Assembly: GCF_025449215.1 (NCBI RefSeq)
Contig: NZ_CP104900.1
Coordinates: forward strand, 2,232,001-2,296,000
Origin: Shewanella seohaensis
GTDB lineage: Bacteria; Pseudomonadota; Gammaproteobacteria; Enterobacterales; Shewanellaceae
Direction: 5' to 3'
DNA length: 64,000 nt
Shown here: piece by piece, positions 20,034 through 30,332 of the stretch
How the letters are laid out: the number at the start of each line of letters is the position of its first letter
Position numbering within the stretch: the first letter of the stretch is position 1
Made by a program: the position numbers and the translations under genes
Notes under the pieces: generated by a model
The model's input: only the letters and a program-made list of their open reading frames with translations
The model's database searches: none
Told to the model about the DNA's origin: nothing

Positions 20034-21898
20034 ATGTTAGAAAAGATTCGCGAAGGCTCACAAGGCGTGATTGCTAAAGGCATTCTCGTTCTTGTGATTT
20101 TATCTTTGCATTTGCAGGCGTAAGTAGCTATTTAGGCTCAAAATCGGACGTCCCTGCCGCAGAAGTCAACGGTGACAAAATCACTAAAGCCGAGTTAGAG
20201 CAGGCCTATCAGAGCGAACGCGCTCGTATGGAACAACAACTGGGCGAAATGTTTGCTGCGTTATCTGCCGACGAAAGATACCTAGAAAGCATCAAGCAGA
20301 GCGTACTCGAACGTTTAGTGGCCGATAAATTGATTGACCAAGCTGCCGCCGCTATGGGGCTGCGTGTGTCTGACGAACAAATTATCACGGCGATTAAATC
20401 AGAACCCGCTTTCCAAACCGATGGCAAATTCGATAACGACCGTTATCAAGCTATTTTGCGTCAGTTAGGCTATCAGCCACAAACCTTCAGAAGCATGATG
20501 CGTGTTGATATGACTCGTCGTCAGTTAACTGCAGCGTTAGTGGGCACTGAATTTGTATTACCAGGTGAAGCTAAGCAATTAGCTGAGCTGCAAGGTCAAA
20601 CTCGCGACATTCGCTACTTAGTCGTGGATTCTGCGCCATTCCTTGCTAATGCCTCTGTGACAGACGAGCAAGTTAAAAACTACTACGACACCAACCAAGG
20701 CCAGTTTATGAGCCCTGAGAAGGTGAGCTTAGAGTATGTTGAGTTAAACGCGGCTGATTTTGCTAAAGACAGCAAAGTGACCGATGAAGAAGCTCAGGCT
20801 TACTACGATGAACACAAGACGCAATATGTGTCTAACGAGAAACGTTTAGCGGCGCACATTCTGATTGGCCCTGGCAGCGATGAAGCGGCGGCGAAAGCCA
20901 AGGCTGAAGATTTAGCTAAGCAACTAGATAACGGTGCTGATTTTGCCGAGTTAGCCAAAGCCAATTCAGAAGATACCTTAAGTGCAGAGCAGGGCGGTAA
21001 ATTAGACTGGTTTGAACCCGGTGTCATGGACCCAAGCTTTGATACTGCACTGTTTGCACTGCAAAAAGGTCAGCATTCAGCGGTCGTGAAAACGGACTTT
21101 GGTTTCCACATCATCAAATTGTTAGACGTTCAGCCTGGTACAACTGTGCCATTTGCGGATGTCAAAACGAAGATTGTGGCTCAGCTGCAAGAGAAAAAAG
21201 CGGTCGATCAATTCTATAGCTTGCAGAGCAAACTGGCTGATACCAGCTACGAAGTGCCTGATACCTTAGCCGAAACTGCTAAAGTGGTGGGCGTTGAGAT
21301 TAAGACTACGCCAATGTTCTCACGTGATGATGTGCCAGCGGCATTGAACAAGCCTGACGTAGTTAAAGCGGCATTCTCTGACACGGTTTTACGCCAAGGC
21401 CTAAACAGTGAAGTCATTGAACTTGAGCCAAACCATGTTGTGGTTATCCGTATGAAGGAACATCACGATGCGGGTACTATGCCATTAGCCGAAGTGAAGG
21501 CCGATATCGCTGAGCGTTTGAAGCAAGACCAAGCGAACGAAGCGGCACGTGCTAAAGCGCAAGAGCTGATGACCCAAGTTAAAGCGGGTGCGACGGATGT
21601 GACTCTCACGGCTAAGACTAAACTGGGCCGTGGCGCACAAGACGTTGACGCGGCCATTGTGGGCAAAGCCTTCCAAATGCCAACGCCGAGTGCTGCACCT
21701 GTGGTTGACACTGTTGGTTTAGCTAATGGCTACGCTGTGATTGCACTGGATAAAGTGAACGCGGCAGAGTCAGTTAGCGATGAGTTAGTCAATGCGCTGA
21801 AACAACGCTTAAATGCACAATACAGCGAAGCGGATTACCGCGGTCTGATTGAGTCACTGAAAGCGAATGCGAAAGTTCATTACCCTGTAGAAGGTTAA
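20034..21898 (+). CDS. ppiD: Inner-membrane-anchored periplasmic chaperone PpiD (one frame break)
   Basis: PpiD is a SurA-like folding factor at the SecYEG exit. From 20034 it reads MLEKIREGSQGVIAKGILV, a cytoplasmic tip plus one transmembrane segment. The frame breaks where TATCTTTGCA (20101-20110) should carry a fourth T; with it the segment reads VILSFAFAGVSSYLG and joins the large downstream frame, giving 621 residues. Further on are a SurA_N-like helical region and one parvulin domain (AAHILIGPG near residue 268, then GGKLDWFEPGVM and FGFHIIKL). Without the repair the protein would lack its anchor and first 64 residues. hupB-ppiD adjacency is conserved in enterics. Confidence 0.94.
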
Positions 21899-21969
21899 TG
21901 ACGATAAGGGATAACTGAGCTTATCCCTCATTTTGTGCGAAGCAAAAACTGCTTTCGCGATGCAAATAG

Positions 21970-21999
21970 AAAAAGGCCAAGTGTTTACTTGGCTTTTTT
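21970..21999 (+). terminator. Terminator after ppiD
   Basis: A tract, stem GCCAAGT-GTTT-ACTTGGC, then T6; lies between ppiD and the convergent molbindin gene. Confidence 0.88.
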
Positions 22000-22049
22000 G
22001 TTTGTCTTGATCCCGCCTTATCAAACGATAAGTGCGCTATTTCTGCCGC

Positions 22050-22262
22050 TTAATCATCCACGCCAATCATCACGCTGCTGGCTTTAATGAGTGCATAAGC
22101 CGAATCACCTACCTTCAAGTTTAAACGCTCACAGGATGCTTTAGTGACCACAGAGGTTAACACTACGCCCGGTGCCAGTTCGATAGTGACTTCGTTGTTT
22201 ACAGAGCCAATTTCGATAGCGGTAATAGTGCCACTCAGGGTATTACGTGCACTGATTTTCAT
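22050..22262 (-). CDS. Molbindin: single Mop/TOBE-domain molybdate-binding protein
   Basis: A 70-residue protein consisting of one Mop domain: MKISARNTLSGTITAIEIG, then VNNEVTIELAPG and a C-terminal LKVGDSAYALIKASSVMIG. Small molbindins of this type form hexamers that bind and store molybdate or tungstate in the cytosol. It has GGACAAAG upstream and no molybdate transporter genes beside it. The next gene on the strand, fabV, has its own terminator in between. Confidence 0.9.
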   Translation of the reverse strand: MKISARNTLSGTITAIEIGSVNNEVTIELAPGVVLTSVVTKASCERLNLKVGDSAYALIKASSVMIGVDD

Positions 22263-22326
22263 TCTTTGTCCTTAGTTTGTGTTGAATGGTCATGCTAGTT
22301 TAGCCTATCGTACGGCATTTGCGGCA

Positions 22327-22353
22327 AATAAAAACGCCACCCGAGGGTGGCGC
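22327..22353 (-). terminator. Terminator after fabV
   Basis: CGCCACCC-GA-GGGTGGCG stem; on the minus strand it is followed by T5, so it terminates fabV before the molbindin gene. Confidence 0.85.
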
Positions 22354-22380
22354 TTTATCGTGATTATTCAATCTATTCGA

Positions 22381-23583
22381 TTACAGCTCGATCACATCGA
22401 ACTCAACGTGTGGATTCACATCTGCATCGTAGTCGATGCCTTCGATGCCAAAGCCGAACAGTTTGATAAACTCGGCTTTATATTCTTGATAATCGGTCAG
22501 CTCTGACAGATTTTCAGTGGTCACTTGTGGCCACAGATCACGGCAATGCTGCTGGATATCTTCGCGCAATTCCCAATCGTCTAAACGCAGACGGTTGTCG
22601 CTGTCGGTTTCTGGTTTTGCACCATCGGCACGGAACAGACGCTCGCTGAACATGCGATAGATTTGCTCCATACAGCCTTCGTGCAGGCCTTCTTGGCGCA
22701 TCTTCTTAAATACCATTGCAATATACAGTGGCATCACAGGGATGGCAGAGCTGGCTTGAGTCACAACGCTCTTCAGCACGGCAACATTCGCGCTACCGCC
22801 TTTGGCCGCGAGTTTATCATTTAGGGCTTTAGCCGCACGGTCTAAGTCCATCTTGGCTTGACCTAATGCGCCGTGCCAGTAGATTGGCCAGGTTAACTCA
22901 GTGCCGATATAGCTGTAGGCTACAGTCTTGCAGTTATCGCTTAATACGCCAGCCTCGGCAAGTGCGTTAATCCACAGTTCCCAATCTTGACCGCCCATCA
23001 CAGTGACAGTATCGGCAATTTCTTGCTCAGTTGCAGGCTCAACGGTGGCTTCGATAATGCAATCTTTGTTGGTATCAACGGCGGTCGCTGTATACACTTC
23101 ACCGATTGGCTTGAGTGCAGAACGCACTAGCTCACCAGAGTCAGGCAGTTTGCGCACGGGTGATGCTAATGAATAGACCACCATGTCCACTTGACCTAAA
23201 TCTTGCTTAATAAGCTCGATAACTTTTTGCTTAGCTTCATGGCTGAAGGCATCGCAGTTGATGCTCTTAGAGTACAAACCTTCAGCTTTGGCAAACTTGT
23301 CGAAAGCGGCAGAGTTGTACCAGCCCGCGGTACCAGGTTTCGCTTCAGTACCCGGCTTTTCGAAGAACACGCCAATAGTTGCTGCATCGCTACCGAAGGC
23401 GGCGGCAATGCGTGAAGACAGGCCATAGCCACTTGATGAACCAACAACAAGCACTTTCTTCGGACCGTTGGCGATTTTGCCTTTGGCTTTGGTTAAAGTA
23501 ATTTGTTCTTGAACGTTAGCTTCACAACCAACGGGGTGAGTTGTGGTACAAATGAATCCACGAATTTTGGGTTTGATAATCAT
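22381..23583 (-). CDS. fabV: Trans-2-enoyl-ACP/CoA reductase FabV
   Basis: FabV performs the final NADH-dependent reduction in fatty-acid elongation and is an alternative to FabI that tolerates triclosan in other species. The start at 23583 gives [17 protein letters not shown], the family N-terminus; the open frame upstream is not conserved. The nucleotide-binding [11 protein letters not shown] block is at about residues 48-58, and the catalytic Tyr-x8-Lys appears as [10 protein letters not shown]. The length of 400 residues matches. It is transcribed on its own, downstream of the sap operon. Confidence 0.96.
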   Translation of the reverse strand: MIIKPKIRGFICTTTHPVGCEANVQEQITLTKAKGKIANGPKKVLVVGSSSGYGLSSRIAAAFGSDAATIGVFFEKPGTEAKPGTAGWYNSAAFDKFAKAEGLYSKSINCDAFSHEAKQKVIELIKQDLGQVDMVVYSLASPVRKLPDSGELVRSALKPIGEVYTATAVDTNKDCIIEATVEPATEQEIADTVTVMGGQDWELWINALAEAGVLSDNCKTVAYSYIGTELTWPIYWHGALGQAKMDLDRAAKALNDKLAAKGGSANVAVLKSVVTQASSAIPVMPLYIAMVFKKMRQEGLHEGCMEQIYRMFSERLFRADGAKPETDSDNRLRLDDWELREDIQQHCRDLWPQVTTENLSELTDYQEYKAEFIKLFGFGIEGIDYDADVNPHVEFDVIEL

Positions 23584-23688
23584 GTTTAAGCTTCTTCTAT
23601 CAAAATGACCAATAGGATAAATACTTCGGCGGCTAAATGGCATCTATTTTTAGCCAATTCGCCTGAATATTTAAGTGGTTGGAGCAGT

Positions 23689-24474
23689 TTAACGCTTATG
23701 AACAAACAGGCTCTGCTCCTGAATCAGCCTTTGGGTATATTCGTGCTGAGGCGAATTAAATATCTGTTCTGTTGGGGCTTTCTCAACCATCACGCCTTTG
23801 TGTAACACCATAATTTTATCGCTGACATGGCGAATAATATTCAGGTTATGGGACACGAAGATATAGGACAAGCCTAAGTCCTTCTGCAATTTAAGCAGCA
23901 GGTTAAGGATCTGTGAGCGTACCGAGAGATCCAAGGCGGTTAAAGCTTCGTCGGCGATGATGATTTTTGGATTGAGCATCAGTGCCCGCGCCACCGCAAC
24001 CCGCTGTTTTTGACCCTCGGAAATCATATGGGGATAAAAATCCGCATGCTCGGGTAATAAACCGACCTTCCTCAAGGTATCAATCACTTGGCCATTACGC
24101 TCCTTGGCGGATAACTCAGTGTTAAAGCGCAGCGGTTCGTCCAGTAATTGCCCAATCGTCAATCTTGGGTTGAGTGAGGTATTGGGGTCTTGGAAAATCA
24201 TCCGAATAAGACGGCAGCGCTGCTTAATATTGCGGCTGTCGAGGGCCTCGCCCTCAAAGTAAATTTCACCGCCGCTGCGGGGTTCTGCGCCCACCAAGAT
24301 ACGCGCTAACGTACTCTTACCTGAGCCCGCTTCACCCACGATAGCTAAGGTTTCGCCGCGGTTTAATTCAAATGAAACCGGTGCTAAGGCATCGTTATAT
24401 TGGCGGGTAAAACCTTTATAGCCGGTATCGTACCTCTTAAAGAGATCGTTAACTTTAAGCAGTGGGGTCGTCAT
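23689..24474 (-). CDS. sapF: Peptide ABC transporter ATP-binding protein SapF
   Basis: ATPase of a dipeptide/antimicrobial-peptide type ABC importer. I use MTTPLLKVND at 24474, which overlaps the end of sapD by 20 bases; the frame upstream is spurious. Walker A is GEAGSGKS (47-54), the ABC signature is SEGQKQR, Walker B is KIIIADEALTALD and the H-loop is FVSHN. It is the last gene of sapABCDF. In enterics Sap proteins link to peptide resistance, putrescine export or potassium uptake; the substrate here is unknown. Confidence 0.93.
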   Translation of the reverse strand: MTTPLLKVNDLFKRYDTGYKGFTRQYNDALAPVSFELNRGETLAIVGEAGSGKSTLARILVGAEPRSGGEIYFEGEALDSRNIKQRCRLIRMIFQDPNTSLNPRLTIGQLLDEPLRFNTELSAKERNGQVIDTLRKVGLLPEHADFYPHMISEGQKQRVAVARALMLNPKIIIADEALTALDLSVRSQILNLLLKLQKDLGLSYIFVSHNLNIIRHVSDKIMVLHKGVMVEKAPTEQIFNSPQHEYTQRLIQEQSLFVHKR

Positions 24475-25460
24475 TCGTCGTTTCACCGTGGTAAGGGAAA
24501 TGGCAAGCAAAGTAGCGGTCTCGTAAATGACTCAAACTTGGCTGATTAACGCATTTTTTTTGTGCCTCAGGGCATCTTGGCCCTAGGCGACAACCAATGG
24601 GCAGATGTTGCAGGGCGGGGGCCGAGCCTGGCAGGGTCGGCATAATCGCCTTGTGCGCCTCTATCCCCGAGTAATCTGGCATATTATCCAAGAGTGCCTT
24701 AGTGTAAGGATGATAGGGCTGATTGATCAGTTCTTCCGTTGGACCTGATTCCATCACTTGACCGCAATAGAGCACGGATAGGTGATCGCACCATTGTGCT
24801 AGGGTTTCAAGCTCGTGGCTGATGATTAAAATCGACACGTTTTGTAGCTGGTTAAGCTGTGACAGTAGGCGGAAAATCTGTGCCTGAGTGCTCAGCTCCA
24901 TCGAGTTTGTTGGTTCGTCGGCGATCAATAATCGCGGTTGGTTGGCAATTGCCATCGCGATCATCACTTTTTGGCATTCGCCTTCCGAAAGCTCCCAAGC
25001 GTAGCTTGACATGACTTTTTGTGGATTCTTAATCCCGACCTTATGTAGCCATTTTTGTGCTGTCTGTTTGGCGTGTTTGTGCTTTTGCCAAAAGTAAGCC
25101 TTAGGATTTTTGGCATGGCCTGCATCAGCTGACTACCCACGGTTTGTGAAGGGTCAAGACTGCCTGATGGGTCTTGGAAGATCATCGCCATATCTGAACC
25201 CATCAGATTACGGCGCTCCTTCGAGGTCATGGCCATCAGATTGTTACCATCCCACATCATGCGGTCGGCGGTAATGGTCCAGTTGGGGCCTGGGATCCCA
25301 AGAATGGCTCTAGCGAGCAGACTGCGGCCCGAGCCTGATTCTCCCACGAGACCGTGGATTTCCCCGCGTTCAGGGTCAAACTCACTTTCTCAAGGGCGCG
25401 GACTCTGCCGTGGGGCGTGTCGAGCTCAATAGTCAGGTTTCTAACGTCGAGTAATGGCAT
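24455..25460 (-). CDS. sapD: Peptide ABC transporter ATP-binding protein SapD (two frame breaks)
   Basis: The second ATPase of the Sap transporter, seen as three overlapping frames. The start MPLLDVRNLTIELDTP at 25460 runs to NAG, where the C4 at 25362-25365 (plus strand) needs a fifth base to give NAGEIHGLVGESGSGRS (Walker A). The next frame runs to QAMP, where the T5 at 25107-25111 needs a sixth base to give PKNPKAYFWQKHKHA, continuing through WLHKVGI. The final frame then carries the signature LSEGECQK and Walker B LLIADEPTNSME. Rebuilt length is 335 residues, as expected, with the C-terminal oligopeptide-binding Cys-rich block CRLGPRCPEAQKKC. It is 3 bases from sapC. Confidence 0.92.
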
Positions 25461-25463
25461 AGG

Positions 25464-26354
25464 TTAGTTTCTGATGGGCGCAAGCGCCGATCTCAAGCCA
25501 TCGCCCACCAAGTTAATGGCGAGCACACTAAAAAGAATCGCCAGTCCTGGAATGGTCACAGTCCAAGGTGCGGTCAACAAATTATCCATACCTTGGGCGA
25601 CCATTGCACCCCATTCAGGACTGGGAGCTTGGGCGCCAAGGCTTAAAAAGCCAAGGGCGGCAATATCTAAAATCGCGGCAGAAATGGCTAACGTGGTTTG
25701 AATAATCACTACTTCCCAGACGTTTGGCATGATCACATACCAAAAAATCTGCAGCGAATTGGCACCGTCTAAACGGGCGGCAGTCACATATTCTTTTTGT
25801 AGCTCTTCATGTACCGATTGATGAATGGAGCGTACAAACTGTGGCGTTAAGGCAATGCCCACAGCCCAGAAGACGTTTTCAAGCCCTGGCCCCATCACGG
25901 CAACCACTAAAATCGCCATTAATAGTGAAGGGATAGACAGTAGTGCATCGAGCAAGTGCCCCAAAATACTGGACTTTAAGCCGCGCATCATGCCGGAGAG
26001 CGAGCCTATGATGAACCCCATAAACAATGCGGTGCCGACAATCATCAGCGCCATGCCGAAGGTTAAATGTGCCCCATGCAGCAAGCGGCTAAAAATATCA
26101 CGGCCTAGATCGTCGGTGCCTAAAAAGTGCGCCACTGTGCCCGAAGGGTCCCAAGAGGGCGGCAACAGTAATGCGCGAGGATCTTGCGCCTCAGGGGAGA
26201 AGGGGGCAATCATAGGTCCAAACAGGGTGAGCAGCAGCAGAAAAGCGATGGTCCACAGACCCGCTAAGGCAAAGGGGTTTGCCGAAAAATTCTGCCAGAC
26301 CCGCATCATGGGCGAGGCAATTTGATCTTCCTGATAAATTTTAATTGGAGGCAT
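25464..26354 (-). CDS. sapC: Peptide ABC transporter permease SapC
   Basis: A 296-residue inner-membrane permease of the DppC/OppC type. It has an N-terminal membrane segment (about 34-54), then the periplasmic-facing block FLGTDDLGRDIFSR typical of C-type permeases, and four to five further helices with an EAA-like loop YVTAARLDGANSLQIF. It pairs with SapB to form the channel. It overlaps sapB by 14 bases. Confidence 0.94.
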   Translation of the reverse strand: MPPIKIYQEDQIASPMMRVWQNFSANPFALAGLWTIAFLLLLTLFGPMIAPFSPEAQDPRALLLPPSWDPSGTVAHFLGTDDLGRDIFSRLLHGAHLTFGMALMIVGTALFMGFIIGSLSGMMRGLKSSILGHLLDALLSIPSLLMAILVVAVMGPGLENVFWAVGIALTPQFVRSIHQSVHEELQKEYVTAARLDGANSLQIFWYVIMPNVWEVVIIQTTLAISAAILDIAALGFLSLGAQAPSPEWGAMVAQGMDNLLTAPWTVTIPGLAILFSVLAINLVGDGLRSALAPIRN

Positions 26355-27372
26355 AAAGATCTTTTCTGCTCAAGGGATTGAAGACGGTATGCAGCACTTC
26401 AATCAAAATACTTAAAAAGATGATCAACAAGGCTACGGCTAAAATCCCGCCCTGGATAACCGTATAATCCCGCTGATAAATACCCGACACCAACCAAGAA
26501 CCCACACCCGGCCAAGAGAAAATCATTTCAACAACAATCGCATAGCTCGCAAATGCTCCGAGCATTAACCCTAAGTGTTTTAATACTGGGATCAGCGCGT
26601 TGGGTAAGGCGTGGCGCAAAATAATGGTATTGGTGTGCATGCCTCTGGCTTCGGCGGCGCGGATAAAGGTTTGGTTCATCACATTCATCATTGCCGAGCG
26701 AGTGCTGCGTACGACCACGGTAAAAGGTAGCACTGCAAGTGTGGTGGCGGGCAGAACGATATGCAATAAGGCATCTTTAAAGGCAGATATGCGATATTCA
26801 GAATCAGACAGCAAAATGTCGACCAACATAAATCCAGTAACGGGTTTTATCTCATATAAAAGATTGAGTTGCCCTGAAATTGGCAGCCAGCCTAGGTCGA
26901 CACCAAACCAGAGTGACAAGTACAAACCTAACCAGAATACAGGAACGGAATAGCCCGTCAGGGTAATCGCCATAATGGTATTTTGGGTGAGTTTATGTTG
27001 ACTCTGGGAGGCTAACACGCCCAGCGGCACACCTAAACCAATGGCTATCACAGCTGCCATGACGGCCAGTTCGAAGGAGGCCGGTAGTACAGAGCTTAAC
27101 TCTTCTGCCACGCTCTGGTGCGAGGTGACGGAAACGCCCAAATTGCCGCTCAGCCTTTGCTGTAAATAAGCAATAAACTGCATGGCTTTATTGCTATCTA
27201 ACTTATAGTCCTGCTCAATTTGAACCAGTTGGCTCTCTGACGGTGCATGGATCCCTGTGAGGGCGAAGGTGCGTTCAACTGGAAACAACCCAGTTGCATA
27301 AAACAGCACGCCGACCATCACTAGCGAAGTGGCAAGAAACAGATTGAGGCGCCGTAACAGGTATCTGAACAT
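26341..27372 (-). CDS. sapB: Peptide ABC transporter permease SapB
   Basis: A 343-residue permease of the DppB type: N-terminal membrane segment (FRYLLRRLNLFLATSLVMVG), a periplasmic stretch, then core helices with the EAA loop FIRAAEARGMHTNTIILRHA and the C-terminal motif VVEMIFSWPGVGSWLV. It overlaps sapA by one base (ATGA) and sapC by 14, so the sap genes are one tightly coupled operon. Confidence 0.94.
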   Translation of the reverse strand: MFRYLLRRLNLFLATSLVMVGVLFYATGLFPVERTFALTGIHAPSESQLVQIEQDYKLDSNKAMQFIAYLQQRLSGNLGVSVTSHQSVAEELSSVLPASFELAVMAAVIAIGLGVPLGVLASQSQHKLTQNTIMAITLTGYSVPVFWLGLYLSLWFGVDLGWLPISGQLNLLYEIKPVTGFMLVDILLSDSEYRISAFKDALLHIVLPATTLAVLPFTVVVRSTRSAMMNVMNQTFIRAAEARGMHTNTIILRHALPNALIPVLKHLGLMLGAFASYAIVVEMIFSWPGVGSWLVSGIYQRDYTVIQGGILAVALLIIFLSILIEVLHTVFNPLSRKDLYASN

Positions 27373-28997
27373 CAGTGCGTCTCCTGCTCAGCTTGGCTGG
27401 TTCGGGCAAATGAGATGCCGCCAAAAGGGGTTAACTGCATATCATGGATATTGCTGCGAGTGAGTGCGACTCGCTTGGCGTGGGCCAGACTCAACATTGG
27501 CACTTGCTCGGCTAAGAAGGCCTCGGCCTCTTGGTAAATTTCCTTGCGTTCGGCCTGCGTCGAGACTTCCCTCGCTCTGTCTAGAATGGCATCAAACTCT
27601 TTATTGCACCAGCGAGAGCGGTTGTTGTTTGATTGCATCGCCGAGCAACTCAGCAACGGCGTAAAGAAGTTATCGGGGTCACTGTTATCGGCGTTCCAGC
27701 CGATGAGGACTGAGTCATATTCATCTCGGCTCAATCTTTGGCTAAAGACGCTCCAGTCGTAACTGATGATATTGACCTTTACACCGATATTGGACAAGTC
27801 AGATTGAATTAACTCGGCGGTTTTCAACGCATTAGGGTTGTAAGCGCGGGCGACAGGCATGGCCCAAATATCGATGCTGAGATGTTTTATTCCCGCTTCT
27901 TTTAACAAATCACGTGCTTTTTGCGGATTGTAATCTAACAGTTTTTTATTGCTGTCGTAGGCCCAAGATGCTGGCGGCAACACACCTATGGCTTCTATGG
28001 CGGTATTTTGATACACGGCCCGTAAGATATTTTGCTTATCCACGGCATAGGCGAGGGCGCGGCGCACGCGTACATCATCTAAAGGAGGCTTTTGCGTGTT
28101 AAAGGCCCAAAAGGCCACGTTAAGACCAGGTTGAGACTCAATGCTCAGCTGTTCATGTTGCTTGATAACGGGCAGTTCACCCGCTTTGGGCAGGGCCGAT
28201 ACGCTGCAGTCACCAGCGATAAGTTTGGCCAGTCTGACTGTGCTTTTTGGGGTGATATCGTACACCAGCATATCGACTTTGGCGGGCTCGCCCCAAAAGT
28301 CGGGATTGCGTCGATAGCGAATATATTCGTTTTTGGCGTAATGCACTAAGGTAAAAGGCCCTGTGCCGATGGCGAAATGATCGAGATTTTCTGGGTGCCC
28401 TAGTGCCAGTTGCTGTTCGGCATATTCGCTCGAGAGGATAACGGCAAAGTCGGTGGCAAGATTTGATAAAAACGACGCATCTTTGCGCGCTAGTCGAAAG
28501 ATAACCTCGTGGTCATTGATTTTTTCGACACTTTTAACTTGTTCTGAAAAGCCAATACTTTGGAAAAAGGGATAACCGGTACGTGATACGCTATGGTAAG
28601 GGTGATGTTTGTCGATAATTCGATTGAAGGAAAACAGTACATCGTCGGCGTTAAAATCGCGACTCGGGGTAAAACGGGAGGAATGTTGAAACTTAACATT
28701 TTCCCTGAGGGTAAAACGGTAACTTAAGCCATCGTCACTCTCGGCCCAACTGGTGGCCAGCGCGGGCACGAGCTGGCCTGAGAGCGCGTCATAGTCCACT
28801 AAGCGGCTATAAATTTGGTGTGAAGTCGCGTCGATAGTGGTGCCTGAGGTCACCAACTGCGGATTAAAAGACTCGGGATTCCCTTCGGAACAATAGACCA
28901 AACCAGAAGGGAGTCGTTGGGGGCCACATGCAACCAACAACCCACTCATGCAGAGAACTGCAGTTGATAGGCACAGGCGTCTTATTAGCACACTCAT
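27372..28997 (-). CDS. sapA: Peptide ABC transporter substrate-binding lipoprotein SapA
   Basis: A 541-residue SBP_bac_5 family binding protein. The signal sequence ends in a lipobox (LLVAC, Cys near residue 24), so it should be a lipoprotein anchored in the inner membrane rather than free in the periplasm. The DppA/OppA-like core includes LRENVKFQHSSRFTPSRDFNADD-type and FFQSIGF segments and YDITPKSTVRLAKL. It is the first gene of sapABCDF, starting 69 bases after pspF on the same strand. Confidence 0.92.
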   Translation of the reverse strand: MSVLIRRLCLSTAVLCMSGLLVACGPQRLPSGLVYCSEGNPESFNPQLVTSGTTIDATSHQIYSRLVDYDALSGQLVPALATSWAESDDGLSYRFTLRENVKFQHSSRFTPSRDFNADDVLFSFNRIIDKHHPYHSVSRTGYPFFQSIGFSEQVKSVEKINDHEVIFRLARKDASFLSNLATDFAVILSSEYAEQQLALGHPENLDHFAIGTGPFTLVHYAKNEYIRYRRNPDFWGEPAKVDMLVYDITPKSTVRLAKLIAGDCSVSALPKAGELPVIKQHEQLSIESQPGLNVAFWAFNTQKPPLDDVRVRRALAYAVDKQNILRAVYQNTAIEAIGVLPPASWAYDSNKKLLDYNPQKARDLLKEAGIKHLSIDIWAMPVARAYNPNALKTAELIQSDLSNIGVKVNIISYDWSVFSQRLSRDEYDSVLIGWNADNSDPDNFFTPLLSCSAMQSNNNRSRWCNKEFDAILDRAREVSTQAERKEIYQEAEAFLAEQVPMLSLAHAKRVALTRSNIHDMQLTPFGGISFARTSQAEQETH

Positions 28998-29066
28998 TTA
29001 TAAATCATTATTTTATCGACTATGAACGGCTATTTTAGCAGTGCATCTTGCCCGTGGGCAATCTGC

Positions 29067-30155
29067 TTATGCTTTATCGAGCAAATTGTACTTTTTCAGA
29101 ATGCCGCGCAGCTGGTGATAGCTTAAACCAAGGATTTCAGCCGTCTTCTTTTGATTGTACTGACTGGCCGATAAGGCTTGTTGGATGAGCTCCATCTCAT
29201 AACGCTCGGTTTGCTCTTTAAAGTCCAAGGGAAAACTAAATGGGTTGTTGATGGACTCTGCAATGACGGCCGTGTCAGTATCGGTTTTGGCCGACGTGAC
29301 CACTGGCGAGCTCTGTGGCACTTCAGGTGTAGTGATTTGACGCTCGCGTGTCCGCACTCGCGTGGTTGGGCGATAGGGAGAGGCAAAGGGGTCGAGAATA
29401 ATCTGTTCAATAGGGCGGTTTTCGCCGCTACTGCGATACACACTGCGCTCGACCACGTTTTTAAGTTCACGGATATTTCCCGGCCAGTCATGGCTCATCA
29501 GCTGTTCGACCGCGCTGGCACTGAAGCCACTGAAGAGTTCCAGCTTAAGTTGCCTCGCCATGCCCACGGCAAAGTATTCGGCTAAGGTCATGATATCTTC
29601 GGGGCGACAACGCAGAGGCGGCAAGGTGATCACATCGAATGCTAAGCGGTCGAGCAAGTCGGCCCTAAATTCGCCGGCGTCAGCCAGTGAGGGTAAATCT
29701 TCGTTTGCGGCGCAAATCAGGCGCACATCCGCTTGAATAGTTTTACTGCCGCCGACCCGTTCAAACTCACCATATTCGATGACCCGCAGCAGTTTTTCTT
29801 GAATTAGTCCCGAGGTGTTGGCTAGCTCATCGAGGAATAGGGTGCCACCGTCGGCGCGCTCAAAACGGCCTTCGTGTTTGCCTTTGGCGCCAGTAAAGGC
29901 ACCTGACTCATGGCCGAATAATTCACTCTCGAGCAAATTTTCACTCAAAGATGAACAATTTAGCTTAATAAAACTTTGATCCCAGCGTTTAGACAGATAA
30001 TGTAAGCGTTCAGCAATCAGCTCTTTCCCCGTACCCCGTTCCCCAATAATGAGCACAGGTTTAGAGAGCGGTGCAATCTGCGACACATGCTCTAATACTT
30101 CGAGTAGGGCGTTCGATTGGCCGATGAGGTTGTCTTGCTGAAATTTATTATCCAC
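29067..30155 (-). CDS. pspF: Sigma-54 enhancer-binding activator PspF
   Basis: A 362-residue AAA+ activator lacking any N-terminal receiver or sensory domain, as in PspF. It starts with GTG. Walker A is GERGTGKE (38-45), the sigma-54-contact loop is GAFTGAKGK, Walker B is GTLFLDELAN, and a Fis-type helix-turn-helix lies at the C-terminus (KKTAEILGLSYHQLRGILKKY). PspA normally binds and inhibits it. It is divergent from pspA and shares the intergenic control region, and it precedes sapA as in enterics. Confidence 0.95.
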   Translation of the reverse strand: MDNKFQQDNLIGQSNALLEVLEHVSQIAPLSKPVLIIGERGTGKELIAERLHYLSKRWDQSFIKLNCSSLSENLLESELFGHESGAFTGAKGKHEGRFERADGGTLFLDELANTSGLIQEKLLRVIEYGEFERVGGSKTIQADVRLICAANEDLPSLADAGEFRADLLDRLAFDVITLPPLRCRPEDIMTLAEYFAVGMARQLKLELFSGFSASAVEQLMSHDWPGNIRELKNVVERSVYRSSGENRPIEQIILDPFASPYRPTTRVRTRERQITTPEVPQSSPVVTSAKTDTDTAVIAESINNPFSFPLDFKEQTERYEMELIQQALSASQYNQKKTAEILGLSYHQLRGILKKYNLLDKA

Positions 30156-30275
30156 GATATTTTTTAGTCTTTCGCGCTAAATTTTGGTGAAAATGATAAT
30201 AAGTGGCTTGAGCCATAAAATAAAGAAAAAGTTAAAAATATGTTTATCTTTATGAATTTAAACATAAAATAAAAG

Positions 30276-30293
30276 TTGGCACACTTAGTGTAT
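30276..30293 (+). promoter_or_regulatory. Sigma-54 promoter of the psp operon
   Basis: TTGGCACACTTAGTGTATT: the -24 GG (30278-30279) and -12 GT (30290-30291) are separated by ten bases. This closely resembles the E. coli pspA promoter, which also has GT rather than GC at -12. It lies 40 bases before pspA, and the AT-rich stretch upstream (30180-30270) would hold PspF and IHF sites. Confidence 0.88.
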
Positions 30294-30332
30294 TACCCTA
30301 AGCGAGACCAACATCAATTTGAGGATAGCATT

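Noticed and set aside
20101..20110. Programmed frameshift in ppiD
   Set aside because: No slippery heptamer or following structure is seen, and the break fits the general pattern of one lost homopolymer base in this window.
24455..25460. sapD as a pseudogene
   Set aside because: Both breaks are single-base homopolymer losses and all ABC motifs are intact after repair; the operon around it is complete.
29178..29585. A 135-codon open frame antisense to pspF
   Set aside because: It lies entirely opposite a well-supported AAA+ gene and has no family resemblance.
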